Assembly (NCBI GenBank): GCA_037074705.1
Contig: CM073590.1
Span: 182,436,746-182,500,745 of the forward strand
Direction of reading: 5' to 3'
Source: Zhengitettix transpicula
Taxonomy: Eukaryota > Arthropoda > Insecta > Orthoptera > Tetrigidae
Length of the DNA: 64,000 nt
The translations under genes and the position numbers were made by a program. The stretch's first letter is position 1. Each line of letters opens with the position of its first letter. The notes beneath the pieces are model-generated. The model was not told the DNA's origin, did no database searches, and saw nothing but the letters and a program-made list of their open reading frames with translations. Positions 23,544-33,615 of the stretch are shown here, one piece after another.

Positions 23544-24513
23544 TGTAATAATTAAATGGAATGCTTTTTTTTATTAAATGAAAAGATCAAAATTAACAAG
23601 CAAAAGATTTATTTATTTTGTGGCAATAACTCACAGACAATTACAATTTAAAATATTAATTTCTCAGGGTCTTTACTGGGTTTGATAATGGACACAACAA
23701 TTTGATTAAAAAATTGATTAACAAACAAATCACATTTACCTAAATAATACGTCGATAGAAATAAACTAAAAATAAAATAAATTAACTTGACAATTAAAAT
23801 AGAACGAAATTTAAAGTAAAGATATTAACTCTGATTAACAATTAAAATAGATCGAAATTTAAAAGTCAAGAAATTAACTCTGATAGAACGAAACCTGACT
23901 TCTATCCTTTAATTACGTTTACATAAATAATTATTTTTGTATTTTGTTACTCACATCTGTCCAGCTGGTTCCTGCATTTCTTTTGTTTTCGGGAGTACAC
24001 TATTGCAAAAAAATTTACACTGATTCTAATATTGGCTCACAGATTTTACACTCTTGAAATTCACCTTGATAGACTCCCAGGAACTCAGATGATCCTCCTT
24101 TTTGTCAGCTATCTGGTGACCGCTTCCTTATATGAATCCTGTGATTAATAGATTTGCTAGTCTTTTTACCGCTTGGGACTTAAACTGCAACTTTACTATT
24201 CCTGGCTGGCTACAGACGTAAAAACTGCACTCCTTTCCTGGCTGCTGATAGACGTACAAACTGCTAACTTAGCGATATTTACGATTTAATACTCCCGTGA
24301 ATGTTTTTACTGTCTTAAATTCACCACTTTGTTTAATGATACATTAAACGACGGCTAGTCTCTGCTCTAGTATCACTTGTTCCGTCCTCCGAAATGTCCC
24401 GTCACCAACTGAACTATCGTAGCCTCGAGTTTTAGCGCGCATACGCCATTTTGACTTTCCGACAGAGTAACAGAGCTCGCTACATTGTCGCTTTGGAACC
24501 TCCTGCCGCTACA
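23544..24513 (-). mobile_element. Minus-strand LTR, different family from the solo LTR pair
   Basis: On the minus strand it starts TGTAGCGGCAGG and ends AATTATTACA (TG...CA). The beginning is GC-rich and promoter-like, and the rest AT-rich. A PBS-like sequence follows the end. The 4-bp flanks (AAAA and ATTG) do not match, so this is not a clean solo LTR. The internal region is lost; a jockey relic sits where it would be. Confidence 0.45.
23791..23890. repeat. Two-copy ~50-bp tandem repeat
   Basis: CAATTAAAATAGAACGAAAT and CAATTAAAATAGATCGAAAT each begin a ~50-bp unit ending in TTAACTCTGAT. They lie inside the minus-strand LTR and are probably an LTR-internal duplication. Confidence 0.65.
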
Positions 24514-24741
24514 ATTGAATTTTATTAAAACCAATTAATGTCCTAATTAATTGGCATTACATTATATATAAAATAATTCATAATTCCTCTTCAACTACTC
24601 ACTCGAAAAGTAACTACATTTCTTCAAGTTAATTTTAACGTGTTAACGTCATCAATATATCACAATTATAAAATCTTCGGATTAAAAAATTTTCTGTATA
24701 TCAAAAAAAAAGTTGTGTCGCTCGAGGATCTTCTGTTTGTT

Positions 24742-25600
24742 TTTATAAATAACCAACAGCCAATTTGAAGTCAGAATGAAATATATTTATTTATGGAAAA
24801 TTAAACTACGTTTCTCCGCTAACTTTGCGACCTTTTCAGGTTGAAGTTTAACACTACAAAACCAAACCAAACAATTACAATGATTAAAATAATTTTTTTA
24901 AGAGAATGTTTACAGGAAACAAACACAACATATTTAGGTGGACTTACAAATTTTGATGATGTCTTTCTTCCTAGAGTGCCATGGCCGAAATACAAAATTT
25001 AGAACAACTATGTTAAATGAACATAAAAATAATATAAATAGCAATATTAAAAAATATTGTGTTTTGTCACAACATATTTACTTTAAAAATCATAAAATAG
25101 ATTGTTGCAATGTATCAATTTTGGATGTAGAAACGAACTACTTTTCGAGATTAATGTGTGAAAGTCATATATCAGATCATATAAAATCAATATAAAAACG
25201 GATACTAACAATTTGAACGCAATTTATGACACTTTGCATTTGTAATTTTTAATTTATATATTTTTATAATATTAAATTATTTCCATACTAAACCGCATTC
25301 AACAATGAAACTTAGTTTTTACTGGTGTTTCTCGTTTTAAGTTGTGAATTTCGGCCACGGCAGTAAAGTAAGAATGACCTGACTACAAAAATTTGTAAGT
25401 CCTCCTGAATTTATATCCTTTGTTTTCTGCAAAAATTTTCTTAAAAAATTTATTTTAATCATTGTCGTTGTTTTATTTGGATTTGTAGTATTAAACTTCA
25501 ACCTAAAGTGGTTGCAAAGTTAGCTACGAAACGTAGTTTAATTTTCTATAAATAAATATATATTTTTTCTAACTTCAAATTGGCTGCTGTTTATTTATAA
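24742..25600. mobile_element. Foldback structure with a Penelope-like core
   Basis: 24,742-25,000 is the imperfect reverse complement of 25,338-25,600 (ATAAACCAACAGCCAATTTG-like end against CAAATTGGCTGCTGTTTATT; GCCATGGCCGAAAT against ATTTCGGCCACGGC). Each arm, read towards the outside, holds a hammerhead-like core: CTTCAACCTGAAAAGG on the left (minus strand) and CTTCAACCTAAAGTGG on the right, each followed by a GAAACGTAG box. The unique centre encodes a GIY-YIG fragment. Inverted flanking repeats around a Penelope-like 3' end are a known arrangement for these elements. Confidence 0.7.
24992..25195 (+). pseudogene. Penelope-like element GIY-YIG endonuclease, C-terminal part
   Basis: 67 codons, closed by a stop, read TKFRTTMLNEHKNNINSNIK, then KYCVLSQHIYFKNHKIDCCN, then VSILDVETNYFSRLM. 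Known family pattern: R-x(3-5)-EHK-x-NI, SxLSxH, NHxIDWxNVxIL, ExNYxxRLxxE. In Penelope-like retroelements this endonuclease nicks target DNA and follows the reverse transcriptase. The N-terminal GIY and YIG strands and the whole reverse transcriptase are missing, so it is a 3' fragment trapped between inverted arms. Confidence 0.7.
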
Positions 25601-25645
25601 GTCGTCTTAATAGTCAGAATATATATCTTGTGTTTTGTTTATTTT

Positions 25646-25765
25646 CCTTAGCACCTGAAAAAAAGGAACAAAGCTTCCAGAAACGTTATGTGTATTTTTA
25701 TCATTACTTCTTTTGGCTGTATTTGGCTATATTTGGCTATATGTCTTATTATTAATGCAGGTTTC
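25646..25765 (+). repeat. Hammerhead-like repeat unit, single
   Basis: Contains CACCTGAAAAAAAGGAACAA then GCTTCCAGAAACGTTATGTG, and the trailing TGTATTTGGCTATATTTGGC, where a short segment is duplicated. It lies 46 bp beyond the right arm of the Penelope-core foldback. Confidence 0.65.
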
Positions 25766-26773
25766 ATTCAATTTTTCTGACAATTTGCCGTTTCATGTTG
25801 TTTGTAAATTTTCATGATTTTTAATCTATATTAATTTTTAGTTGAACAATCTATCGTGTCTGAGCGTTTCTATCATTTTTGTCAGTCCTACTTGGTTGTG
25901 TGCGCACTTATCACGAACGTTTTATTGTTCTAATGTACGAATATGGAAAATATGTTCTCGTAGGATAATTCCGAGTATGTAGCGGGTATTTGAACGACCT
26001 GTCTGATATTTATACATGCATAAAAAAACTACAGAAGGCACGAAGGCCGTCATTACGCTGTCTTGAATCGCTAGAGCTTTAGCAAGCTTCTATATCTGCA
26101 GGCAGACAATAACCTTCTCGCTTCTGGTTCCCACCTATTACACTGTTAGGAGAACAAATGATCAAATGCTAATGAAGGAATATCTTAAAACAGTTCCAGG
26201 GTCTCCGAACCTCCAGATTCTCATCGTGATAATATCATGGATTGACAGACTCTTTCGTTACGGAAGATAATTCAAATACCGTCTTGAATAAACTCCAGAA
26301 ACTTATTATTTCTGGTAGTCCGAAAGGTCATAGGCAGTTCACAGCGAGAGAAATAGCTCGGAGGACAGTTATTAATGACGAACGCGAGCATTGCAACGTC
26401 ACGTAATTGCACTCGATTCGCCGCTCTAGAATGCCACGTGCAAGGTTTATTTCGCGTGCTTTCTCAGAGATATCTCCTCTCTGATCAGGAGCTGCTCCGA
26501 GGAAAGCGAAATTAGGCAGTCGCGCCTTAGGACTGTCATGTCCCGTAAATCACCTACGTGACGTCCATCTCAAAATCAAATATTCCTTTCTCTATTAACC
26601 AATTAAGTTTAAAATTCCTCGGCTTTCAGAGTAACTTCGAGTAATTTCACAAACATGTAAATAAGTTCTGTTACCATAGAAGAGGTCCCGTTTAAGGTGC
26701 GGTGTTACGATCAAATTAGGGTGGCGAGAACCAAGCTTGGTAGGAATTTAATGATTTCTGGGGACACGAAATA
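25766..26773. other. Spacer before the mariner
   Basis: No gene recognised. 26,330-26,570 is GC-richer with no identifiable domain. Confidence 0.35.
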
Positions 26774-26775
26774 TA

Positions 26776-26804
26776 CCACTGTGATCAAAAATTAAGGTGA
26801 AATT
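26776..26804 (+). repeat. Mariner left terminal inverted repeat
   Basis: CCACTGTGATCAAAAATTAA plus AGGTGAAAT. It matches the right repeat at all but a few positions and is preceded by the TA target dinucleotide. Confidence 0.9.
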
Positions 26805-26968
26805 GTCATTTAAAACTCCCGGGTATTAGGAAGGCAGATAATTTTTTCCCCTAGGTTAGTAGGACTGTCTATAATATTTGTCAAGCGTCTGTTTGTTAAA
26901 AGGTTTAATTATCTCCGAGTTACACGTGTTTTTGTAAACAACCAAAAGCGAATTTTTTGATTTTTGCA

Positions 26969-28002
26969 ATGGGTGATTTTGTTGAGCAAAGAACTTGCAT
27001 CAAATTTTGTTTGCGGAACAAATGTTCTTGTGCGGGCACGTTTAAAATGTTGCGGATGGCCTTTGGTGATCAAACTATGGCACAAAAAAACGTTTATAAG
27101 TGGTACAACGAGTTCAAAGAGGGCCGATAACGCGTTGAAGACGAACCGCGCTCTGGACGACCATCAACGTCTACCGACGAGGGCCACGTCCGAAGTATCA
27201 AAGATTTGTTGCTTGAAAATCGTCGATGGACAATTAGAGATCTCGCTGATAGCGTTGGAATGTTTTTTGGCTCAACTCAAACCATTTTGAAGAATGTTTT
27301 GTGTCTCAAACGCGTCAGGTCTCGATTGGTGCCAAAATCGCTCAATCTTTGGGAAAAAAAACGTCGCGTTGATGTGTGTGAAACTTTGCTGTCTTGACTA
27401 TCAGGACCACTTGAAATGCATCATTACTGGAGACGAGACTTGGATTTACACATACGACCCTGAAACTACCGACCAATCCAGTGAATATCGTGCAAAAGGT
27501 GAAGCAAGACCGAAAATCAAGGCATTGTCGACAGTTTTCTTTGATTATCGTGGTGTGGTGCACTATGAATTCTTTCCGCCGGGCCAAACTGTCAACAAAG
27601 AATATTATTTGAGCGTTATGCGTCGTTTGCGTGAAGAAACGGCCGGAATTATGGGCGAACAACTCTTGGTTCCTTCATCACGATAATGCACCATGTCATA
27701 CTGCATTGGTTCTTCGCGACTTTTTTTAGCCAAATACTCGACTCATATCGTTCCGCAACCACCGTATTCGCCTGATTTGGCTCCGTGCGACTTGTGGCTA
27801 TTCAGCAAACTCAAAAGGCCAATGCGGGGACGCCGTTTTGACACGACTGAAGAGATAAAAACCGAATCGAAGAAGGTCTTGAAGGCTATACCGGAAAAAG
27901 GACTATTCCGACTGTTTCGAGGACTGGAAAAAGCGTTGGAAAAAGTGCGTTTTATCGGACGGGGATTACTTTGAAGGGGATGAAATTGATTTAGAAGAAT
28001 AA
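26969..28002 (+). pseudogene. Mariner transposase, broken
   Basis: A D,D34D transposase that would bind the element ends and cut and paste it. The ATG at 26,969 begins MGDFVEQRTCIKFCLRNK, the usual mariner start. Also visible are NVYKWYNEF (first helix-turn-helix region), SGRPSTST-like DNA-binding linker residues, TGDETW with the first catalytic Asp near 27,430, HHDNAPCH with the second near 27,680, and YSPDLAPCDLWLF with the third near 27,780. Breaks: in-frame TAA at 27,128, a shift giving TGA at 27,395, and further shifts near 27,625, 27,720 and 27,898. The natural stop is TAA at 28,000-28,002. With all breaks it cannot make a full transposase. Confidence 0.95.
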
Positions 28003-28026
28003 ATAAATAATTTATATTTTATAAAT

Positions 28027-28055
28027 AAATTCACCTTACTTTTTGTTCGCAGTGG
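28027..28055 (-). repeat. Mariner right terminal inverted repeat
   Basis: Plus strand ends TTTTGTTCGCAGTGG immediately before TA, and pairs with the left repeat at 26,776. Confidence 0.9.
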
Positions 28056-28057
28056 TA

Positions 28058-29865
28058 TACCTAGAATTATTTTGATTTCCCGCAAGGTTGTGGGAGCATT
28101 GTGCCTTTGGCTACTTATGAAAGGGTTTTATAAGATTATTTGCCTTACTGAAATGTATATAAAAATTCACATTAGGAACGAATTCATTCTTCCTTAACTC
28201 ATAATTATGACGTACAGCGTGAGGACGAGTTAATTGCTTTATAACTAAATATGTATTGTACCGTAGGGCCAATTTTGGAATACCAGCTGTTTCCTTCATT
28301 TCACTACTTCACTCTTTACAGCACGCGAATATAATTATTTTCATTGACTTTGGTCGGAATGGACGTTGTATGCACACTAAAGGACCTTGTTGCAAGACGG
28401 ATAGTACCAATCTTGAGATCTAGACAGGAAAGAGAAGGGAAGCACAGACAGACTTAACACTAATAACGGCAATAACGTAACGAAGCTAAAATCCGCAAAC
28501 ACACACATTTTATATAATTTCGTCCCATTAAGAATAATTAATTTGAGCCACTATTGATTGCCTCAACCAAAGACAACAAATTGTTCGTAATACTTAATCT
28601 GAACACACAAGTAAATTGAACATTGACTACTGTAACGTCATTACTGGATTTTAACCATTTGAAAAATATAACTCGATAACAAAAATACTAATTAATTTCC
28701 TCGATGAAGATTTCCTTGTTATAGAAGGATCTGAGTCCTGGTCGTAATTGTGTGGTCTTCTTGAATAGAAGGGTAAGGCTCCGCAACAGGGCATCGACCT
28801 ACGCGTCTGCTCAGCCAAGGTTCTGGTCAACAACTTTCTTCTGTGCATGAGAAGTTCCCCTGCCCTCTGAATAATGCTCCTACGTTATGCTAATTCCATT
28901 CTTCACTTTCCTGAACAGCGTTCATTAAGAGTTTCAGTGTTAGTTTACACAATAGGTACTTCAAATAGAAAATAGTTTAGTTTTAATTAAAGTATATTTT
29001 TCAAATTATTCTACACCAATACAGCAATAGTAAAACCTGGATACAACGGACAGTTGGCTTTAGGAATGGTTTTTCCCCTCATCAAAGAGCATTTGTAACA
29101 ATGGTTCGCGGCGGCGAGGTCGCGCCCTTCAACAATGACCATAGTGTAGAACAGGCATAATACAGATGCACAAAAATTTATAATTTGTTTACTTGAAGTG
29201 AAATAAAGAGAAACAAATTGTTCGTAATACGAACTTATAAGATCTTATTCACATTGTTCAAAATTAATTTCTGTTTCTTGTGATTAAGTATTCAGTTGGT
29301 TCAATCTGATTAAATTGTAAATTAAACAAAGTATGCTCGAAATATGGACAAAATAAAAAGTATTGCTTATTAAGAAAATTTACTTTTATAAAATCAAAAT
29401 TAACTGCTGTAAGACAATAACAGTTTTTTTTAAGTCTATATAATTATATTATATCCTTACTATAGTTAAAGAAATATTATTTGTCATTTACTTATGTTGG
29501 ACAGGGAAATTTGTGTTCCCAATTTTTAGTATTTTTATGTTGACTTCTAATTGTTTATAATTGTAGCATCCAATAATTACATTGCAATTTTATGTAATGA
29601 CGTATCCAATTTCTTCATACGAGGAATAATGGAGTAAAATAAATCAAATCAAATAAACGACCCGTATAACAGACGTAAACAATTTAATTATTGAACAATA
29701 AAATTTGAAAAAAAAATTGTAGACGTTTTGAAAAACCGTTGTGGTCCTTGTCAACAAGAGAGAAGAAATATAGCCAAAGTTACAACACTTAACAACGAAT
29801 ATGAATACAAGATATAAAATAACAAATATTATTTAATAAGCCGTCATAAAAAAAATTAAAATCAG
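28058..29865. other. AT-rich spacer, no gene recognised
   Basis: No supported gene or repeat family. The minus-strand frame 28,651-28,848 lacks known motifs. Confidence 0.4.
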
Positions 29866-30155
29866 AAAAACTAAGAAAGATAGCCAAATTCAGACAAAAG
29901 AAGTGATAATATAAACACCACACAACGTTTCTGGAAGCCTTGTTCCTTTCTACAGGTGTAGAAGAAATGCTTGAGCCTAGAGAGACACAACTGCACAAGT
30001 CAGTTAGGGCACAAGTCAGTTGTCTCTCTAAGGTGTTGAATTTTTTTCTTCACCTGCAGAAAGCAACAAGGCTTCCAGAAACGTTGTGTGGTGTTTATAT
30101 TATCACTTCTTTTGTCTGAATTTGGCTATCTTTCTTGTTATTAATTTTCAATCAG
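29866..30155. repeat. Inverted dimer of the hammerhead-like unit (A)
   Basis: Two units point outward from a centre near 30,010 (AGAGAGACACAACTG against CAGTTGTCTCTCT). The left arm reads ACGTTTCTGGAAGCCTTGTT and the right arm AACAAGGCTTCCAGAAACGT. Both continue to the AATTTGGCTATCTTTCTTGT-type trailer. The right-arm first box is CTGCAGA, one change from CUGANGA. The whole forms a ~290-bp palindrome, so it could fold into a long hairpin as RNA or a cruciform as DNA. Confidence 0.8.
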
Positions 30156-30354
30156 ACGTAAATTTTTCATTTTTGTATCAGAAATGCTTCACATTAAGTC
30201 TAATAATACTACAATTAACGTACAAACTGAAACTATGGAACCCAACAATGGTTATGATGACATATTGTTACGCAAACCCCTCGTTCCTTTCCGGTTGTCT
30301 TTGCGTTTTGCTTCGTTTCAACTCTGTCGTTCTGACGATTTTTAATCACACGAC

Positions 30355-30440
30355 AAAAGCATCAGAGATTGCAAAAACGTTGTGTGGTGTTCATTTTAGC
30401 ACTTCTTTTTATCCGTTATTTGACTATTCATTTGTCTGAT
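30355..30440 (+). repeat. Degenerate hammerhead-like unit fragment
   Basis: Keeps GCAAAAACGTTGTGTGGTGT and a decayed trailer ending TTTGTCTGATTAG. The first core box is not recognisable. Confidence 0.5.
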
Positions 30441-30677
30441 TAGAATTATTGTCGAAAACTATGGGTCAAATATTGGTTACGGAAGAAATTAGTCACCCTG
30501 TTTTTATTATTAAGCGTCTATAATTTTAATTTAATGTTATTGCCCTATCTAAAATTGGAAAAGTGTTTTTTACGGCGTCAGAATCAATGGAACACATCGT
30601 GATCGACTTTCCAGGGTCAAGTGTTGCGAATTCAGGACTAAATGAAATGATTTCCGTACTCTTTGAGTAGAGAACAG

Positions 30678-30800
30678 AACCTAGATTACGTGCGAGGCGT
30701 GAGAGCACGACCTGAAGGAGGGGCTGCGGAGTGCATTGATGTCGAGGTCCCTCTGATGAACGGTGTTAGAGGATCAGCGTTCACTTTCCGCTCAACACAG
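30678..30800 (+). CDS. Candidate internal exon, possibly of the 46-64 kb gene
   Basis: 41 codons between a usable acceptor (GAGAACAG at 30,670-30,677) and a perfect donor (CAG|GTGAGT at 30,800). The peptide is NLDYVRGVRARPEGGAAECI then DVEVPLMNGVRGSAFTFRST and Q. The exon is GC-rich with phase-0 borders, like the exon at 46,345. Joining it to 46,345 would give FRSTQ followed by RVEPDTSRPSRGS, which is compositionally smooth. An alternative acceptor at 30,670 would make the 5' border phase 2. It has one Cys, unlike the later exons. The gene link needs transcript evidence, since the intron would be ~15.5 kb and full of transposons. Confidence 0.5.
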
Positions 30801-32788
30801 GTGAGTGGCAGCCTTGGAGGACCACTTATGGCATTGCATAGCTCTCTCAACCAGGAACTGGTTCGTATGCACAAAAAGAAGAGCATTTACGCAATTGGAC
30901 AGCTGGCGGGGTCGAAAATCTCAACCTGCGACCAAGAGAATTGAAATTGAATTTATTTTAATTTCTGTATTACATAATTACAAGATCATTTTTCAGAGCG
31001 GCAGAGGACAGTATGATAATTTACATGAAAATTTTTTTAAAAAAATCAGAATTAGAGTAGTATTATTAATAATTTGCAATGAGAGTACAACTCGTAGTAA
31101 ATTTTATAATTCTGGTCAGTCAGGTTAGATTTGGTTTGACTAAAGTTTGTGCAAGGAGTCTTAGAATCGTGAATATTATCCATAAAGGAAGGAATTTTAT
31201 TTAATTTCGCCACTTGTAAAACTACCCATAGATTTTAAAGTTAGAAGGCGGTGTAAATTTCGTTATTACATTTTAACCCCAATTTTGCATTGACCTAGTC
31301 GTAGAATTTGAATATGAAATAGTTGTGTATTGCGATAAAAAAAATTGGATGCAAAACGTATGTTCGAAATTGAAAACGGAAGTTTTAAGCAGAGAAATTA
31401 CTCATCCTATCATGGTGTAGATTGACGCAGCTGGGTAAGCGGGATGCGCAGTAGTAAGTAGCCGAGTCCGCCGTCCTTCATACAAAATATTTAATTTTGC
31501 CGTACGAAAGTGCGTTCGTTCTGACAGGTGAGTGTGTGGCAACATCGCTTTTTTATCATTCCCTTTCTCTCAGCGCAATGCCAGAAGACGAACCGCCTTG
31601 CGGGCTGCGCCGAGCTAAATGTATCAATTTAAAACTTGAAATTTTCATTCCGTACCCATTTCTGCACATTCTAATCGTATTAATGTGAATAATCGTAACC
31701 CTGCTCGTTTTATAGGAGCTGTAAAGTGGCTCAGAAAAATAGTTTCCACGCTCAAGACCATCATGTATGAAAGTAAACATGGTTTTTAATATGTCAGTAT
31801 CATCTAAATGTCTTTGTGTGTTTTGGAATCTTTGACGGTCTGTTAATTTCGATGTGGGTTAATTGCTCTGCGGCCTTTGAAGGCCGTCCTTAGGCGGGGC
31901 TCTTGGAAAAACTGAGTTGAGGAACGCTGCTGCACAGACGGGCGAGCGGTCCCGGACTAACCGGTTCCGACGAGCTTTCCCTCCCAATATCCCCCGACCT
32001 TGAAAAATGTAATTTGCACGTCTTCCAACCCATAACCAGGCCAGTAGAAAGTATAAGCCGCTATAACTTTGGAAAGGGAAACACACTATCACTCTGTTCG
32101 CACTTTGTCTTCTGTTCAGAGTCATTAGACGGTATTCTTAATCTGGAATTATTATGTGTCGTATAAATCAGGTACCGAGAAGTCTTCGAGAAAGTTGAAG
32201 CTGCCTAAAAAACGCACATAAGGGAAACGTGTTTTTCTACGTACGCAAAAACATCCTTTGAACTTTTACTTATCCGGTTATTAGTGACTAATACGTCTGT
32301 AGAAAATTCTCCACGATATGTGCTGTCAAGAGAAAGTGAAAATCTACGTACACTTTCAGCTTAAGTCATTATTAAAATTTATATTTATACAGAATTTATT
32401 TTTCTAATTCATAGTTACGAAAAAAGAATGCAATCGTTAACAACTTGTGCTTTTGAGGAATGACAATGGAACAAGACGCTGTATTTCTTAATATTATCAG
32501 ATAAGCCATATTTTATTCGTTGTTATAAATGAATATAATAAAATTGTGGTAAACACTCTAATAATATCAGGTTCAATTTTAAGCCATTGTCGATGAAAAT
32601 AAAAATAAAAACTTCGTCTAATGTCAACATAGAAATTATGAAAAGATGGTTATCTTGCATTTTCACTGCAAATAATTTTTTATTATTTTCTGTAACCAAG
32701 CAGAGAAATGACCACAGTCGCAGTAAATAAGATAATTGTGTTCTCTCTCTTTTCTAATACACACACAAATATATTGCAGTCTTAAATC
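30801..32788. other. Spacer with two GC-rich islands
   Basis: 31,430-31,640 is GC-rich and contains TGACAGGTGAGTG, a donor-like sequence, so it might hold a non-coding first exon. 31,860-32,125 is GC-rich with an 88-codon minus-strand frame of no recognised family. Neither can be called as a gene. Confidence 0.3.
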
Positions 32789-32882
32789 TTCCTCTACACT
32801 TCCGCATCCCCCCTTTCAAATCCCTTCCTATGCTATTAAAGGGGAGTTGCCACCTCATGTAGCCTGTTACCCTAAAAAAAAA
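32789..32882 (+). repeat. 3'-end fragment of the ~550-bp poly-A retroposon
   Basis: Carries CTTCCGCATCCCCCCTTTCA, AAAGGGGAGTTGCCAC, CATGTAGCCTGTTACCC and an A9 tail. The next copy inserted directly after this tail. Confidence 0.85.
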
Positions 32883-32890
32883 TTAGACCG

Positions 32891-33445
32891 CCTATGTAGG
32901 TTTGCGAGGGCTATTCTCTCGCAGGCAGAACTTGCGACAGATGTTCTCTCGTAGGCAGAAACTCGTAGGAGAGATACGGAAGGGGCTACCTTTGTGTGTG
33001 CCCTTTCCTCTCTCCGTTTTTGAACTTAGGTTCCCACATGCCGAGGCACCTCGGCCTGTTTTGAGAGGTGTATGTTCCCGGATTACAGACCTTGGGCATA
33101 CGGTAAGAGCTGTATGTTGTTCCCTTTGGAACAGTCGGCCAGCTGCCTCCTAAACTGGTCGAGGCACGGAGAAGGGAATGCTCCGTCCCCACAGCAAACT
33201 CCTCTCCCGCTATCGGAAAGGCGTGGGACAAGTACCAAGTGCCCGACCTACCTGATGCAGGTTTTTCTAGGGTTTTCCCTGCATTACTTTTAGGCGAATG
33301 TCGGGTAGGACTTTTAAACTATAGCCTTGGCTACCTTCCTCTACCCTTCCGCATCCCCCCTTTCAAATCCCTTCCTATGATATTAAAGGGGAGTTGCCAC
33401 CATGTGGATTACCCTCATGTAGCCTGTTACCCCAAAAAAAAAAAT
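32891..33445 (+). mobile_element. Near full-length ~550-bp poly-A retroposon (copy with TSD)
   Basis: About 555 bp flanked by the 8-bp direct repeat TTAGACCG (32,883-32,890 and 33,446-33,453), with an A11 tail just before the right repeat. In order: two leader segments with CTCGCAGG/CTCGTAGG hairpin halves, GGAGAGATACGGAAGGGGCT, the GCCGAGGCACCTCGGC palindrome at 33,040, then CAGCTGCCTCCTAAACTGG, GGCGTGGGACAAGTACCAAG, GCGAATGTCGGGTAGGA and CATGTAGCCTGTTACCCC. Tail plus duplication are the signature of LINE-machinery retroposition. No tRNA-type A/B boxes are obvious and no reverse transcriptase is encoded, so it is non-autonomous. Confidence 0.85.
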
Positions 33446-33529
33446 TTAGACCGTGAAGAATGTGATGTAGTAAATTATATGTGAGGTCAGGTCTGTACAA
33501 TGGATGAATAAAACTCACACATCACGGGG

Positions 33530-33615
33530 AGTAGACTCGGATAGCTCAAACGGTAAGGAACACGTCGTTACAAGTGGAAGTCCTAAGTCCGCTTCGCGGT
33601 CCGGTAGAGAATTTT
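33530..33615 (+). repeat. tRNA-like SINE head, decayed
   Basis: CTCGGATAGCTCAAACGGTA is A-box-like, followed by ACAAGTGGAAGTCCTAAGTC where a B box would be expected (GGTTCGANTCC is not intact). This is the usual look of a diverged tRNA-derived SINE head. No foldable tRNA was found. Confidence 0.4.

Larger units (their letters stand above)
26776..28055 (+). mobile_element. Complete-length but disabled mariner transposon
   Basis: 1,280 bp, the usual size for mariner. The inverted repeats are ~29 bp: left 26,776-26,804 starting CCACTGTGATCAAAAATTAA, and right 28,027-28,055, which reverse-complements to CCACTGCGAACAAAAAGTAA. The element is bounded by TA on each side (26,774-26,775 and 28,056-28,057), the known mariner target duplication. 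It encodes one transposase frame, now broken. Both ends look intact, so it could still be moved by a transposase supplied from elsewhere (inference). Confidence 0.95.
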
